Source of the DNA: Thermohalobaculum sp965247385
Lineage (GTDB): Bacteria; Pseudomonadota; Alphaproteobacteria; Rhodobacterales; Rhodobacteraceae
NCBI GenBank assembly: GCA_965247385.1
Contig: CBDFHG010000002.1
Location: 1 to 64,000 of the forward strand
DNA: 64,000 nt
Direction of reading: 5' to 3'
In this document: piece after piece, positions 1-8,329 of the stretch
Position numbering within the stretch: the first letter of the stretch is position 1
Layout of the letters: each line of letters starts with the position of its first letter
Position numbers and translations under genes: made by a program
The notes under the pieces: generated by a model
The model's input: the letters and a program-made list of their open reading frames with translations, nothing else
What the model was told of the DNA's origin: nothing
The model's database searches: none

Positions 1-1099
1 GCTCGATGGGCACACTGCCGCGGGCATCCTTCTCGACGACGTAGAGCCCGGCGATGCGCTTGATGGCTTCCTCGGCGATGATCGAGCCCTCCGACTGGAA
101 GACATCGGTGAACTTGCGCCGGATATGGGCCATGCAGGCGACTTCATCGACACCACCGGATCGGTAGAGCTCGTTGAACCCGGCATAGCCGTCCGCGTGC
201 ATCCAGCCCTTGTACCCGGCCAGGTGTTTGGTGGGGTGCTCGCCCTTGCGATCGACGGTGAACTGATACCATGCCGCTGGTGGGTCGGCGCCGCCCCATG
301 GCCGTTCGTCGCGAACATAGGTCCAGATCCGGGCGGTCTTGCATTTGCCGGTGCCCTTCACCTGCATCTTCAGGGTGGTGTCGTCGGCAAAGATCGCCTG
401 GCCGCGCTGAACATGGCGCCCGACCATATCAGCCAATGGTTCCAGCAGTGCCGCCGATTTGCCGACCCGGTCGGACAGGGTCGAGCGGTCGAGATCAATG
501 CCGTCGCGATCGAATATCCGGGACTGGCGATAGAGCGGGAGGTGATCGGCATACTTCGAGACCAGCACATGGGCCAGCAGGCCCGGGCCGGGACGACCCC
601 GCTCGATCGGGCGCGAGGGCAATGGTGCCTGGCAGATCGCCTCGCAACACGTGCAAGCCATGCGGGGCCGGACAAAGCGGTTCACGATGAACCGGCCAGG
701 GACGTATTCCAGCTCTTCGGTGACATCTTCGCCGAGTTTCTTCAGAACCTCGCCGCACTTGCCGCAGGCCTCGCCGGGCGACAGCACTTGCTCGTTGCGC
801 GGCAAGCTGTCCGGCAACGGTTTGCGCTTTGGTTTGTTCTTCGGCCCGGCGACAGTATCAGGCGGCGCAGGCGGCGCGATCTTCGCCGCCGCGATCTCTT
901 CCTCTTCGAGCCCGAGTTCAAGCTGATCCATCGTCTCCGACTTCGAGCCAAACCGATGGCGGCGATGACCGGCGAGTTGATGCCTGAGCTTGGCAATCTC
1001 GAGCGCCTGGGACTTGACCGTCGCCACCAATTGCCCCGCGAACACCCTCAATTCCGAGGGATTATCGGGCAGTGATTTGGTCTGATCCAGCATAGCCAT
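1..1099 (-). CDS. tnpC: IS66 transposase TnpC (C-terminus cut by window edge)
   Basis: DDE transposase of IS66, which carries out strand transfer together with TnpA and TnpB. The reading frame is open from the ATG at 1099 to the left edge (366 codons; the complete homologue at 13431-14939 has 502). An N-terminal coiled coil is followed by the IS66 zinc-finger region and the start of the DDE domain. Residues around 35-45 differ from the other two copies by a reciprocal charge swap (Arg to Glu and Glu to Arg, five residues apart) inside a short run of substitutions. The rest is nearly identical. The C-terminal DDE part cannot be seen. Confidence 0.93.
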   Translation of the reverse strand, partial: MAMLDQTKSLPDNPSELRVFAGQLVATVKSQALEIAKLRHQLAGHRRHRFGSKSETMDQLELGLEEEEIAAAKIAPPAPPDTVAGPKNKPKRKPLPDSLPRNEQVLSPGEACGKCGEVLKKLGEDVTEELEYVPGRFIVNRFVRPRMACTCCEAICQAPLPSRPIERGRPGPGLLAHVLVSKYADHLPLYRQSRIFDRDGIDLDRSTLSDRVGKSAALLEPLADMVGRHVQRGQAIFADDTTLKMQVKGTGKCKTARIWTYVRDERPWGGADPPAAWYQFTVDRKGEHPTKHLAGYKGWMHADGYAGFNELYRSGGVDEVACMAHIRRKFTDVFQSEGSIIAEEAIKRIAGLYVVEKDARGSVPIE

Positions 1100-1167
1100 T
1101 CTATACCAGAACGCGACACTGAAGGGAACCCCAAAAGCGTCATATTTCTCTGTTTTTGTTCAGAAAA

Positions 1168-1515
1168 TCATCCTGCCGTCAGGGGTCGCCAGGTGCGCAG
1201 CGGCGCGCGCCAATCGATGCCATCCAACAGCATCGCCAGTTGCGCCGATGTCACCGACAACCTGCCATGCGCCGGCGATGGCCAGACGAACCTGCCGCGC
1301 TCCAGACGCCTGGAAAACAGACACGCCCCTTGCCCGTCCCACCATATGACCTTGATCAGATCGCCGCGCCGTCCCCGGAACACGAACAGGTGCCCGGAAT
1401 ACGGGTCCTGCTCCAGAACCTTCTCGGCCAGCGCCGACAAACCGTTGAACCCCTTGCGCATATCGGTAACGCCAGCCGCCAGCCAGACCTTCGTCTGCAC
1501 GGCAACCGGGATCAT
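1168..1515 (-). CDS. tnpB: IS66 accessory protein TnpB
   Basis: Small IS66 Orf2 protein (115 aa) required for transposition of IS66 elements; its biochemical role is not established. It shows the family pattern: N-terminal VWLAAGVTDMRKGFNGL, then HLFVFRGRRGDLIKVIWWDG. It overlaps the end of tnpA by four bases, which indicates translational coupling. It differs from the copies at 15008 and 47731 by a few residues, for example Gly instead of Ala in the RRGDLIK stretch. Confidence 0.95.
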   Translation of the reverse strand: MIPVAVQTKVWLAAGVTDMRKGFNGLSALAEKVLEQDPYSGHLFVFRGRRGDLIKVIWWDGQGACLFSRRLERGRFVWPSPAHGRLSVTSAQLAMLLDGIDWRAPLRTWRPLTAG

Positions 1516-1874
1516 GCGCTCAGACCTCGCGCCAACAGCACCACCATGTCCGGATCAAAGGCACCGCTGAGCGTCAGACGATGGCCCGATGCAAGGGCAA
1601 TCTCGATCCGACCGTCGCTGACAGGGCTGATCGGCTCCGGCGCGGCGGTGATCGCAGTCGACATCACCTCGACAGGCAGGAAAAACACCCCATCACCACC
1701 TGGCCCAAACCGCGGATCACGACGCCACGCGAACACCATGGTCGCGCTCAGCCCGTGATGGCGCGCCACCGACGCAACCGAAGCCCCAGGCTCAAGCGCC
1801 TCGGCCACAACACGGCGCTTGAACGCATTCGAGTAGCTCCGCCGATTGCCTCTACGATGATCCATCAAGTTCAA
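1512..1874 (-). CDS. tnpA: IS66 accessory protein TnpA (helix-turn-helix)
   Basis: IS66 Orf1, a DNA-binding protein of the IS3/IS66 helix-turn-helix type. The HTH lies in the N-terminal half (SNAFKRRVVAEAL, then ASVASVARHHGLSATMVFAW). The 120-residue reading starts at a TTG; an in-frame ATG three codons later is an equally good start, since a GAGGA motif lies upstream of both. It is the first gene of the tnpA-tnpB-tnpC unit of copy 1. Confidence 0.94.
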   Translation of the reverse strand: MNLMDHRRGNRRSYSNAFKRRVVAEALEPGASVASVARHHGLSATMVFAWRRDPRFGPGGDGVFFLPVEVMSTAITAAPEPISPVSDGRIEIALASGHRLTLSGAFDPDMVVLLARGLSA

Positions 1875-2179
1875 GTGTCCTCGTAATTCAAACGGACATT
1901 ATCGCCCGCGATCACGCGAAGACTCGCACGCCAATCACAAACCCTTCAAGGGCGGGGAGACCGGACGGTTACAGAGTAAAGGCCAAGCTGCCGGGATTTA
2001 TGCGCCTGTCCGGTGACCTGCGCGCCGCCCCCCGCCCCTCGTCCCCGCACAACCACCAAACACTATCCCATCCGGTAGGCTTGGGGGTTAGGTGAGGTGG
2101 AGAGTGGTGCGCATTTGGCGCAAAACGGTCGAGACGCGCCCTCGGTTATCGCGGTCGCTGAGTTGCCACGGAGACTCCG

Positions 2180-3598
2180 CTACTCCGCCGCCTGGCACTC
2201 CATCCCTTCGCCCTCGGCGCCGCGGCGGCCTCCGTCCCAACAGCCCTGGAAGACGGTGCCGCTGGCGTAGGTCATCACGCCATAGCCATCCTGGCGGCCC
2301 TTGGCAAAGTGGCCGCGATAAACGTCGCCATTGGCATAGGTAGCACTGCCCTCGCCGTCGATCTCGCCCTCGCGCCAGCCGCCCTCATAGGTGAATCCGT
2401 CGGTCAGGGTCAGCTTGCCCTGGCCGTCGCGCTTGTCGTTGAGCACACCGCCGACATAGATCGAGCCGTCAGCATAGATGACTCGACCGAGGCCGGAGCG
2501 GATCCCGTTTTCCCAGTCACCGTCATAGATTCGGCCGTCCTTGTAGGTAATTTCGCCCTTGCCGTGGAAACGGGCATTCACGAACTCGCCGTCATAGACC
2601 GAACCGTTGGGATAGCGCGCGACTCCGCGGCCGGTGATCACACCCTTGCGCCATTCCCCCTCATAGCTGCTGCCATCCGCATAGACGATCTTGCCCTGTC
2701 CGTCCGGGGTGCCCTCGGCGAACCGGCCTTCATAGCGCGAGCCGTTCTTGTAGGTTGCAACCCCCCGGCCTTCGATCCGGCCAGTCACCCAGTCGCCGGA
2801 ATACACATAGCCGCCGGTGCCGGTGAACGTGCCGTTGCCGTGGCGCTCGCCATCGGCGAAGACGCCCTCGTAAATGTCGCCGTTGGCGTAGCGGGCCTTG
2901 CCTTGGCCGTCGCGGCGGCCTTCGATAAACTGGCCAGTGTAGCGGTCGCCATTGGCATAGGACGCACTGCCCTTGCCGGTGATCTGGCCGTTCTGCCACT
3001 GACCTTCATAGACGAAGCCATCGGGCAAGGTGATCTTGCCGGCACCCTGGCGCAGGCCGCGATCGAAATCGCCCTCGTAGATGGCACCGTCGGGATAGGT
3101 TACCTTGCCTTTGCCATGTTGGATTCCGTCGTTCCAGTCGCCCTCGTAGCGGTAGCCGTTCTCACGGGTCATCGAGCCGAAGCCGTGATGGGTCGAGTCT
3201 TTGAACTGACCTTCGTAGCGCATGCCGTTGACATAGACGGCGACGCCCTGACCCTCGATGACGCCCTTGGACCATTCGCCCTCGTAACTGCCGCCATTGG
3301 CGTAGACGATCTTGCCGATGCCGTGGGGCACACCCTCGGCGAACGCACCCTCGTAGACCGAGCCATTTGGGAACCGGGCCTTCCCCTGGTCCTCGATGAT
3401 GCCACTGACCCAGGTGCCGGTATATTCATAACCGTCCGGCGCCGTGTAGGTGCCCTGGCCGTGTTGCTTGCCGTCGCGGAACTCGCCGACATAGGTGGCG
3501 CCGGAGTCATACTCCTTGGTCGCCACCGCGCCGGTCTGCGCCAGTGCCGCGCCTGCGTACAGAGCGGCTGCAATGGCTCCGGTGAAAACAACTCGCAT
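2180..3598 (-). CDS. Exported MORN-repeat protein
   Basis: The 472-residue protein starts with a Sec-type signal peptide (hydrophobic stretch at residues 4-20, cleavage likely after ALAQ). The rest is about 18 tandem MORN repeats of 23 residues with the pattern YANGDxYEGxFxxGxxxGxGx. MORN repeats form elongated beta-hairpin rods that bind lipids or proteins; bacterial exported versions have no firmly known function. The repeats vary but none is broken. The protein ends at a short Cys-containing tail (GCWDGGRRGAEGEGMECQ). It stands alone, with an IS66 end about 200 bp downstream and divergent nadE upstream, so context says nothing about its role. Confidence 0.9.
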   Translation of the reverse strand: MRVVFTGAIAAALYAGAALAQTGAVATKEYDSGATYVGEFRDGKQHGQGTYTAPDGYEYTGTWVSGIIEDQGKARFPNGSVYEGAFAEGVPHGIGKIVYANGGSYEGEWSKGVIEGQGVAVYVNGMRYEGQFKDSTHHGFGSMTRENGYRYEGDWNDGIQHGKGKVTYPDGAIYEGDFDRGLRQGAGKITLPDGFVYEGQWQNGQITGKGSASYANGDRYTGQFIEGRRDGQGKARYANGDIYEGVFADGERHGNGTFTGTGGYVYSGDWVTGRIEGRGVATYKNGSRYEGRFAEGTPDGQGKIVYADGSSYEGEWRKGVITGRGVARYPNGSVYDGEFVNARFHGKGEITYKDGRIYDGDWENGIRSGLGRVIYADGSIYVGGVLNDKRDGQGKLTLTDGFTYEGGWREGEIDGEGSATYANGDVYRGHFAKGRQDGYGVMTYASGTVFQGCWDGGRRGAEGEGMECQAAE

Positions 3599-3841
3599 AG
3601 GCGTCTATCCCTGTCCATGCGCCCGGATTGGGGTCCGGATCGTCCATTGTAACCTTAGCTCGATGCAGTGTAGGTTCCTTGGCCGCCTCTGACAACGCCT
3701 CTATTCGACTCGAATTTATCTCCGTCTGCACCCGAATTGCTCCCTGAATCGCGCCAGAATCGGTGGAGATTGCCCAGGCGGGCTTGCTCCCGACGGCCTC
3801 GCGGGGCTAATCGGAAGCGCCCGAGATGAGTGGAGCCGCAG

Positions 3842-5533
3842 ATGCCGTCGCCCGACACGATCCGTATTACATTGGCTCAGGCCAACCCCGTGGCTGGCGA
3901 CATCGCCGGTAACGTCGCGTTGGCGCAGCAGGCGCTGGCAACCGGCGAGGCGGCAGGGGCCGACCTGGTGGTGTTGCCGGAGATGTTCCTCAGCGGCTAC
4001 CAGGTGCTGGACCTCTCGATCCGCCCGGCCTTCCTGCGCGACGTGCGCACAGCACTTGAGATTCTGGCCGCGGGCACCCGGCCCGGCGGTGCGGCGTTGG
4101 GCATAGGCGCGCCGGTTCCGGGCTCGACGCGCGAACCGGGCCAGGACCATGCAGGTGCCTACAACGCCTATCACCTGTTGCAGGACGGCGCGATTCGGGC
4201 CTCGTTCAACAAGCACTACCGGCCCAACTACGGCGTCTTCGACGAGAATCGGCTGTATCTGGAAGGGGCAATTTCCGGCCCGGTCGAGATCGCCAGCTGC
4301 CGGGTCGCCTTCCCGATCTGCGAGGACATGTGGTTCGAGGACGTTGCCGAGGGTATGGAGGAATCGGGGGCGGAGCTGTTCGTCATCCCCAACGGCTCGC
4401 CCCACGCGCGCGGCAAATATGACCGCCGCATCCAGCACATGGTGGCGCGCACGGTCGAGACCGGGTTGCCGCTGATCTATCTGAACCTGATCGGCGGCCA
4501 GGACGATCAGGTGTTCGACGGCGGCAGCTTCGCCATGAACCCTGGCGGACGGCTGGTGGCGCAAATGCCGTTCTTCGACGCCGCGACCGAAACATTGGAG
4601 GTGCGCCGCGAGGCCGAGGGCTGGCGCGTTGCACCCGGCGCGCTGGCGCCAGTGCCTGACGATGCCGAGATGGATTACCGCGCCATGATCGAGGCGACGC
4701 GCGACTATGTCGGCAAGTCCGGCTTCAAGAGCGTGGTGCTGGGCCTGTCCGGCGGCGTCGATTCGGCGCTGGTGGCCGCCGTTGCCGTGGATGCGCTGGG
4801 GCCGGATCATGTGCGCTGTGTGATGTTGCCGTCGCGCTTTACCTCGGACATCAGCCTGGAGGAGGCCGCCGTTGTCGCCGAGACGCTGGGGGTGAAACAC
4901 CCGGAGATTTCCATCTCCGGTGCGGTCTCGGCCATCGGGCAAGGGCTGGCGCAGGAGTTCGAGGGGCGCGACTCCGACGTCACCGAGGAGAACATCCAGT
5001 CACGCCTGCGCGGCGTCTACCTGATGGCGCTTTCAAACAAGTTCAACGAGCTTTTGCTGACCACCGGCAACAAGTCCGAGATGGCGGTCGGCTACGCCAC
5101 CCTCTATGGCGACATGAACGGGGCCTACAACCCGATCAAGGATCTCTACAAGACCCGCGTGTTCGAGACCTGCCATTGGCGCAACGCCAACCATCGGGCA
5201 TGGATGATGGGGCCGGAGGGGCCGGTGATCCCCGCACGGGTGATCGAGAAACCACCCACGGCGGAGTTGCGCGAGGGCCAGAAGGACGAGGACAGCCTGC
5301 CGCCCTATCCGGTGCTGGACGCCATCCTGCAACGGCTGGTCGAGGATCAACTCTCGACCGACGAGATCATCGCCGATGGCTTCGCCCGTGAGACCGTGAT
5401 GAAGGTTCAGGGTCTGCTCTATGCCTCGGAATTCAAACGCTTCCAGTCGGCGCCAGGGGTCAAGTTGACCAAGAAAGCGTTCTGGCTCGACCGGCGCTAT
5501 CCGATCGTGAACCGGTGGCGGGACAAGTCATGA
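3842..5533 (+). CDS. nadE: Glutamine-dependent NAD+ synthetase
   Basis: Makes NAD+ from deamido-NAD+ with ATP and glutamine-derived ammonia, the last step of NAD synthesis. The 563-residue protein has an N-terminal nitrilase-type glutaminase domain with the Glu47-Lys124-Cys160 triad (LPEMF, FNKHY, FPICEDMW). The C-terminal synthetase domain has the PP-loop SGGVDS at 303-308. The ATG at 3842 is preferred over an in-frame GTG at 3830 because GGAG lies six bases before it. Length is normal for the glutaminase-fused class. It is monocistronic, with a long palindromic repeat downstream. Confidence 0.97.
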   Translation: MPSPDTIRITLAQANPVAGDIAGNVALAQQALATGEAAGADLVVLPEMFLSGYQVLDLSIRPAFLRDVRTALEILAAGTRPGGAALGIGAPVPGSTREPGQDHAGAYNAYHLLQDGAIRASFNKHYRPNYGVFDENRLYLEGAISGPVEIASCRVAFPICEDMWFEDVAEGMEESGAELFVIPNGSPHARGKYDRRIQHMVARTVETGLPLIYLNLIGGQDDQVFDGGSFAMNPGGRLVAQMPFFDAATETLEVRREAEGWRVAPGALAPVPDDAEMDYRAMIEATRDYVGKSGFKSVVLGLSGGVDSALVAAVAVDALGPDHVRCVMLPSRFTSDISLEEAAVVAETLGVKHPEISISGAVSAIGQGLAQEFEGRDSDVTEENIQSRLRGVYLMALSNKFNELLLTTGNKSEMAVGYATLYGDMNGAYNPIKDLYKTRVFETCHWRNANHRAWMMGPEGPVIPARVIEKPPTAELREGQKDEDSLPPYPVLDAILQRLVEDQLSTDEIIADGFARETVMKVQGLLYASEFKRFQSAPGVKLTKKAFWLDRRYPIVNRWRDKS

Positions 5534-5568
5534 TACGTGATATCAATGACTCCAACCCATCTAACCAA

Positions 5569-5654
5569 AGCTGCGCTGTCCCGGGCTTGACCCGGGACCT
5601 CCTTGAGTTGCCCAAGAGAAGGAGGTCCCGGGTCAAGCCCGGGACAGCGCAGCT
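5569..5654. repeat. Dispersed palindromic repeat, copy 1
   Basis: Two perfectly complementary 36-bp arms (5569-5604 and 5619-5654) are separated by 14 bases. The arm core is gtcccgggcttgacccggga followed by cctcct. Three more copies lie at 12275, 35937 and 42880. It sits between nadE and the next gene and could act as a terminator or mRNA-stabilising hairpin. No U-tract follows. Confidence 0.93.
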
Positions 5655-5687
5655 CCCGTGGATACCTTCCGATCAAAGAGAGTTGGT

Positions 5688-6233
5688 ATGAGTCCGGAAA
5701 ATAATGCAGTTCTCGCGCGCTTCGTGCCGCACCGGGGCAAGCTGGTGGTGACGTTCCTCGGGCTGGTGATGTTCATGGCGGCGGCGGTCTACGTGGTGAT
5801 CGCAATCGGCGGACCGGAGAAACTTCGCAGCGAAGTGGGGCTCTGGCGGCTGGTGTTGTGGGCGGCGCTGATTGGCTGCCCGGTCTTCGCCGCCGACACG
5901 CTGGCGCGGATCGTGCGGCGCGTGCCCACGGTGGTGGCGACCGGCGAGGGGCTGGTGCTGCGTTCCGTGCTGGGCTTTTGCGCGCCGATCCCGTGGGCCG
6001 AGATTGGCGCGTTTTGCGCGGTCGTCATGGGCAAGAAGCCGTATCTGGCGATCTACCTCGACGACCCGGTGGGAACCTTCGCCCGGCTGGGCATCGGCGC
6101 CCGGTTGATGCACGCCAAGTCGCACGCATCGGGGGTGCCGAACATCACCTTCCGGGCGATCCATCTGGGGGTGAGCCCGGCGGAGGCGGCGGAGGTCTTG
6201 GAGGGTATCCGGCAGGGGAGGGAAGTTGCCTGA
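5688..6233 (+). CDS. Membrane protein with PH-like tail, paralogue 1
   Basis: A protein of about 181 residues with two predicted membrane helices (near residues 20-42, VVTFLGLVMFMAAAVYVV, and 57-75) and a soluble C-terminal part of the bacterial PH-like type. The ATG at 5688, with AGAGAG upstream, is preferred to a GTG at 5658 that overlaps the repeat. The C-terminal pattern PIPWAEIGAF...LAIYLDDPVGTF matches the next gene's PIHWTGIGGL...LGIILEDPIRTL, so the two are tandem paralogues. Function is unknown. Confidence 0.75.
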   Translation: MSPENNAVLARFVPHRGKLVVTFLGLVMFMAAAVYVVIAIGGPEKLRSEVGLWRLVLWAALIGCPVFAADTLARIVRRVPTVVATGEGLVLRSVLGFCAPIPWAEIGAFCAVVMGKKPYLAIYLDDPVGTFARLGIGARLMHAKSHASGVPNITFRAIHLGVSPAEAAEVLEGIRQGREVA

Positions 6234-6313
6234 TGAATATTCGGACAGGACAAGTTGCGACCGCTCCACTATAGTTCCATCTTCTCTACCCGCTAAAAAC
6301 AGGCTCAGTAACC

Positions 6314-6856
6314 ATGCCCGACAAGGAAGACTCCAGGATCATTTACTACCGGTCGAAGTCAGACGCCACCGGCGCGCTGGTGGTCGGGTGCATCTTGCTT
6401 GCTTTCGCCTTTTTGGTGCTGACGCAGGACGGCATCGGCGTGATCGGGTCTTTGAAAGACCTTGTCGTGATGTCGACCTATCTGGCCCTGCCGCTTGGGG
6501 TGGTCATGGTTCTGGCCAATATTCGGCATGTCGTGGCCAAGGGACCGACCATGGTTGCCGGGAAACTCGGCATCACCGTGCTCTTCACCCGCCAGCCCGT
6601 GGGGCCGATCCACTGGACCGGGATCGGCGGGCTCCAGGCATTCAAACATCAGGGAAAATGGGTCCTCGGCATCATCCTCGAAGACCCGATCCGGACTTTG
6701 GATCCGTACAAGAACGACATTTCGCAGCTGCTTCGGCGCGCCGGGCCAAAGGCGATCCATCTGAAGATCAATGGTAGGATGCTTGACGACGACATGGAGA
6801 ACATCGTGCGCGACCTTGATGAAATGCGCCTGCTCTATTCGTGGCGGGCCCGATGA
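6314..6856 (+). CDS. Membrane protein with PH-like tail, paralogue 2
   Basis: A 180-residue protein with the same plan as the preceding gene: two hydrophobic helices (about 20-38 and 50-70) followed by a soluble domain. Pairwise identity looks low but the order of conserved positions is kept, which suggests an old tandem duplication. Its TGA overlaps the gltX start in an ATGA arrangement, so it is probably co-transcribed and translationally coupled with gltX. No enzymatic motif is visible and no function is assigned. Confidence 0.78.
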   Translation: MPDKEDSRIIYYRSKSDATGALVVGCILLAFAFLVLTQDGIGVIGSLKDLVVMSTYLALPLGVVMVLANIRHVVAKGPTMVAGKLGITVLFTRQPVGPIHWTGIGGLQAFKHQGKWVLGIILEDPIRTLDPYKNDISQLLRRAGPKAIHLKINGRMLDDDMENIVRDLDEMRLLYSWRAR

Positions 6857-8166
6857 CCGTCAGCCGTTTCGCCCCATCCCCGACCGGCCTGCTTCACGTT
6901 GGAAATCTCCGCGCCGCGGTGATGAACTGGGCCATGGCCCGGCAGACCGGCGGCGCCTTCATCCTGCGCATCGACGATACCGATCCGGAGCGCTCGGAGC
7001 AGCGTTATGTCGATGCCATCCGGCGCGATCTGGAATGGCTGGGGCTGACCTGGGACCGCGAGGAGCGCCAGTCGGAGCGGCTGGTGCGCTATCGGGAAGC
7101 GGCGGAGACGCTGCGCCGGGCGGGGCGGCTCTATGACTGCTTCGAGACCCCATTGGAGTTGGACCTCAAGCGCAAGAAGCAGCTCAACACGGGCCGGCCG
7201 CCGGTCTATGACCGCGCCGCGTTGGAGTTGACCGACGCCGACAAGGCACGGCTGGTCGCCGAGGGCCACCGTCCGCATCAGCGCTTCCTGCTGGAGCACC
7301 GTGAGATCCCCTTCACCGATCTGATCCGGGGTGACCAAAGGGTCTATGGCAACAGCCTCTCGGACCCGGTGCTGTTTCGCGAGGACGGGCAGCTCTTGTA
7401 CACCCTGGCCTCGGTGGTCGACGATATCGAGATGGGCGTAACCCATGTGGTGCGCGGGGCCGACCATGTGACCAATTCCGGCGCGCAGATCCAGATTTTC
7501 ACGGCGCTGGGGGCGGACCCGCCATCCTTTGCCCACCATTCGCTGCTGACCGGTCCGCAGGGCGAGGCGCTGTCGAAGCGGCTCGGAACCCTGGCCTTGG
7601 CCGATCTGCGCGAGGCTGGGGTCGAGCCGCTGGCGCTGGTCAGCTTCATGGCGCGGTTGGGGTCTTCGCAGCCGGTCGAGGTGGTGACCTCGCAGGACGA
7701 CGTCGTCGCCGGGTTCGACATCCACAGCTTCGGCAAGTCGCCGACCAAGTTCGACCCCGAGGAATTGCGCCTCCACAGTGCCAAGACGTTGCGGGCACTG
7801 CCATATTATTTTGTGAAGGAACGATTGGAACATATTGGTATCGCAGATAATATTGCGCCAGAGTTTTGGCAGGCCGTCGGCCCCAATCTCGACTATCTGG
7901 AGGATGCCGCCGAATGGTGGGCGCTGTGCCGGGACGGGGTCGAGACGAATGTTGCGCCGGAGGATACGGCGTTTGTCGCCGAGGCGATTGCGCTGCTGCC
8001 GCCGCGTCCCTGGGGGGCGGAGACCTGGAAGGGCTGGACCGGGGCGGTAAAGGCCGCGACCGGGCGCAAGGGGCGCGGATTGTTCCGCCCGCTACGCCTG
8101 GCGCTGACCGGGCGCGAGCACGGGCCGGAGATGGCGGCGCTGATGCCGCTGCTGCAAAAACCTTGA
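6853..8166 (+). CDS. gltX: Glutamate--tRNA ligase
   Basis: Class I aminoacyl-tRNA synthetase charging tRNA-Glu, 437 residues. The HIGH-type motif is HVGN at 15-18 and the KMSKS-type loop is LSKRLG at 240-245. The ATG at 6853 overlaps the upstream stop (ATGA) and is chosen over a GTG at 6841. Many alphaproteobacteria carry two GluRS genes, one of which may charge tRNA-Gln for amidation; which one this is cannot be told from the window. The stop codon overlaps a TTGACA promoter-like hexamer for the next transcript. Confidence 0.96.
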   Translation: MTVSRFAPSPTGLLHVGNLRAAVMNWAMARQTGGAFILRIDDTDPERSEQRYVDAIRRDLEWLGLTWDREERQSERLVRYREAAETLRRAGRLYDCFETPLELDLKRKKQLNTGRPPVYDRAALELTDADKARLVAEGHRPHQRFLLEHREIPFTDLIRGDQRVYGNSLSDPVLFREDGQLLYTLASVVDDIEMGVTHVVRGADHVTNSGAQIQIFTALGADPPSFAHHSLLTGPQGEALSKRLGTLALADLREAGVEPLALVSFMARLGSSQPVEVVTSQDDVVAGFDIHSFGKSPTKFDPEELRLHSAKTLRALPYYFVKERLEHIGIADNIAPEFWQAVGPNLDYLEDAAEWWALCRDGVETNVAPEDTAFVAEAIALLPPRPWGAETWKGWTGAVKAATGRKGRGLFRPLRLALTGREHGPEMAALMPLLQKP

Positions 8167-8192
8167 CAGAATGGCCGAAAAGGGCCACTAGA
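8163..8192 (+). promoter_or_regulatory. Candidate sigma-70-type promoter for cysS-cimA
   Basis: A consensus -35 hexamer TTGACA (8163-8168) is followed after 17-18 bases by cactaga (8186-8192), a weak -10 match. It overlaps the gltX stop codon and precedes a 14-codon ORF and cysS. This is sequence evidence only; alphaproteobacterial -10 elements are variable. Confidence 0.45.
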
Positions 8193-8198
8193 CCCCCC

Positions 8199-8243
8199 AT
8201 GAACACCGCAATGTCCATCTTCCGGATTTGCATTACCCGCTGA
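8199..8243 (+). CDS. Possible 14-residue leader peptide upstream of cysS
   Basis: A tiny ORF encoding MNTAMSIFRICITR begins about seven bases after the candidate -10 element and ends 86 bases before cysS. It has no convincing ribosome binding site, so translation would be leaderless or weak. The single Cys codon before a cysteinyl-tRNA synthetase gene recalls attenuation leaders. No terminator/antiterminator pair was identified between it and cysS. It may be a chance ORF. Confidence 0.3.
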   Translation: MNTAMSIFRICITR

Positions 8244-8329
8244 CATAGTCTGCGGCGGTGTTTTCTGTTCCCTGATTATGAACGAGATGCTAGGCCCGCC
8301 GCGGGACACTTCGCGCGCGAGAAAGAGCC

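Larger units (their letters stand above)
1..1972 (-). mobile_element. IS66-family element, copy 1 (left end outside window)
   Basis: This is the right-hand part of an IS66-family element read on the minus strand, with tnpA, tnpB and most of tnpC. Its terminus, gtaaccgtccggtctccccg on the minus strand, ends at 1972 and is identical to the ends at 15812 and 47274. The sequence is nearly identical to the complete copy at 13379-15812, apart from scattered substitutions and one dense patch near 967-1001 described under findings. The other end lies outside the window, so no target duplication can be checked; the eight bases beyond the terminus are agagtaaa. Confidence 0.95.

Noticed and set aside
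2309..3652. A 447-codon frame on the plus strand opposite the MORN gene
   Set aside because: It mirrors the repeat periodicity of the MORN gene and has a repetitive Ala/Ile/Val-rich product with no motif; the signal peptide and MORN consensus support the minus strand.
3716..4942. A 408-codon minus-strand frame opposite nadE
   Set aside because: It has no recognisable domain and covers the glutaminase and synthetase motifs of nadE on the other strand.
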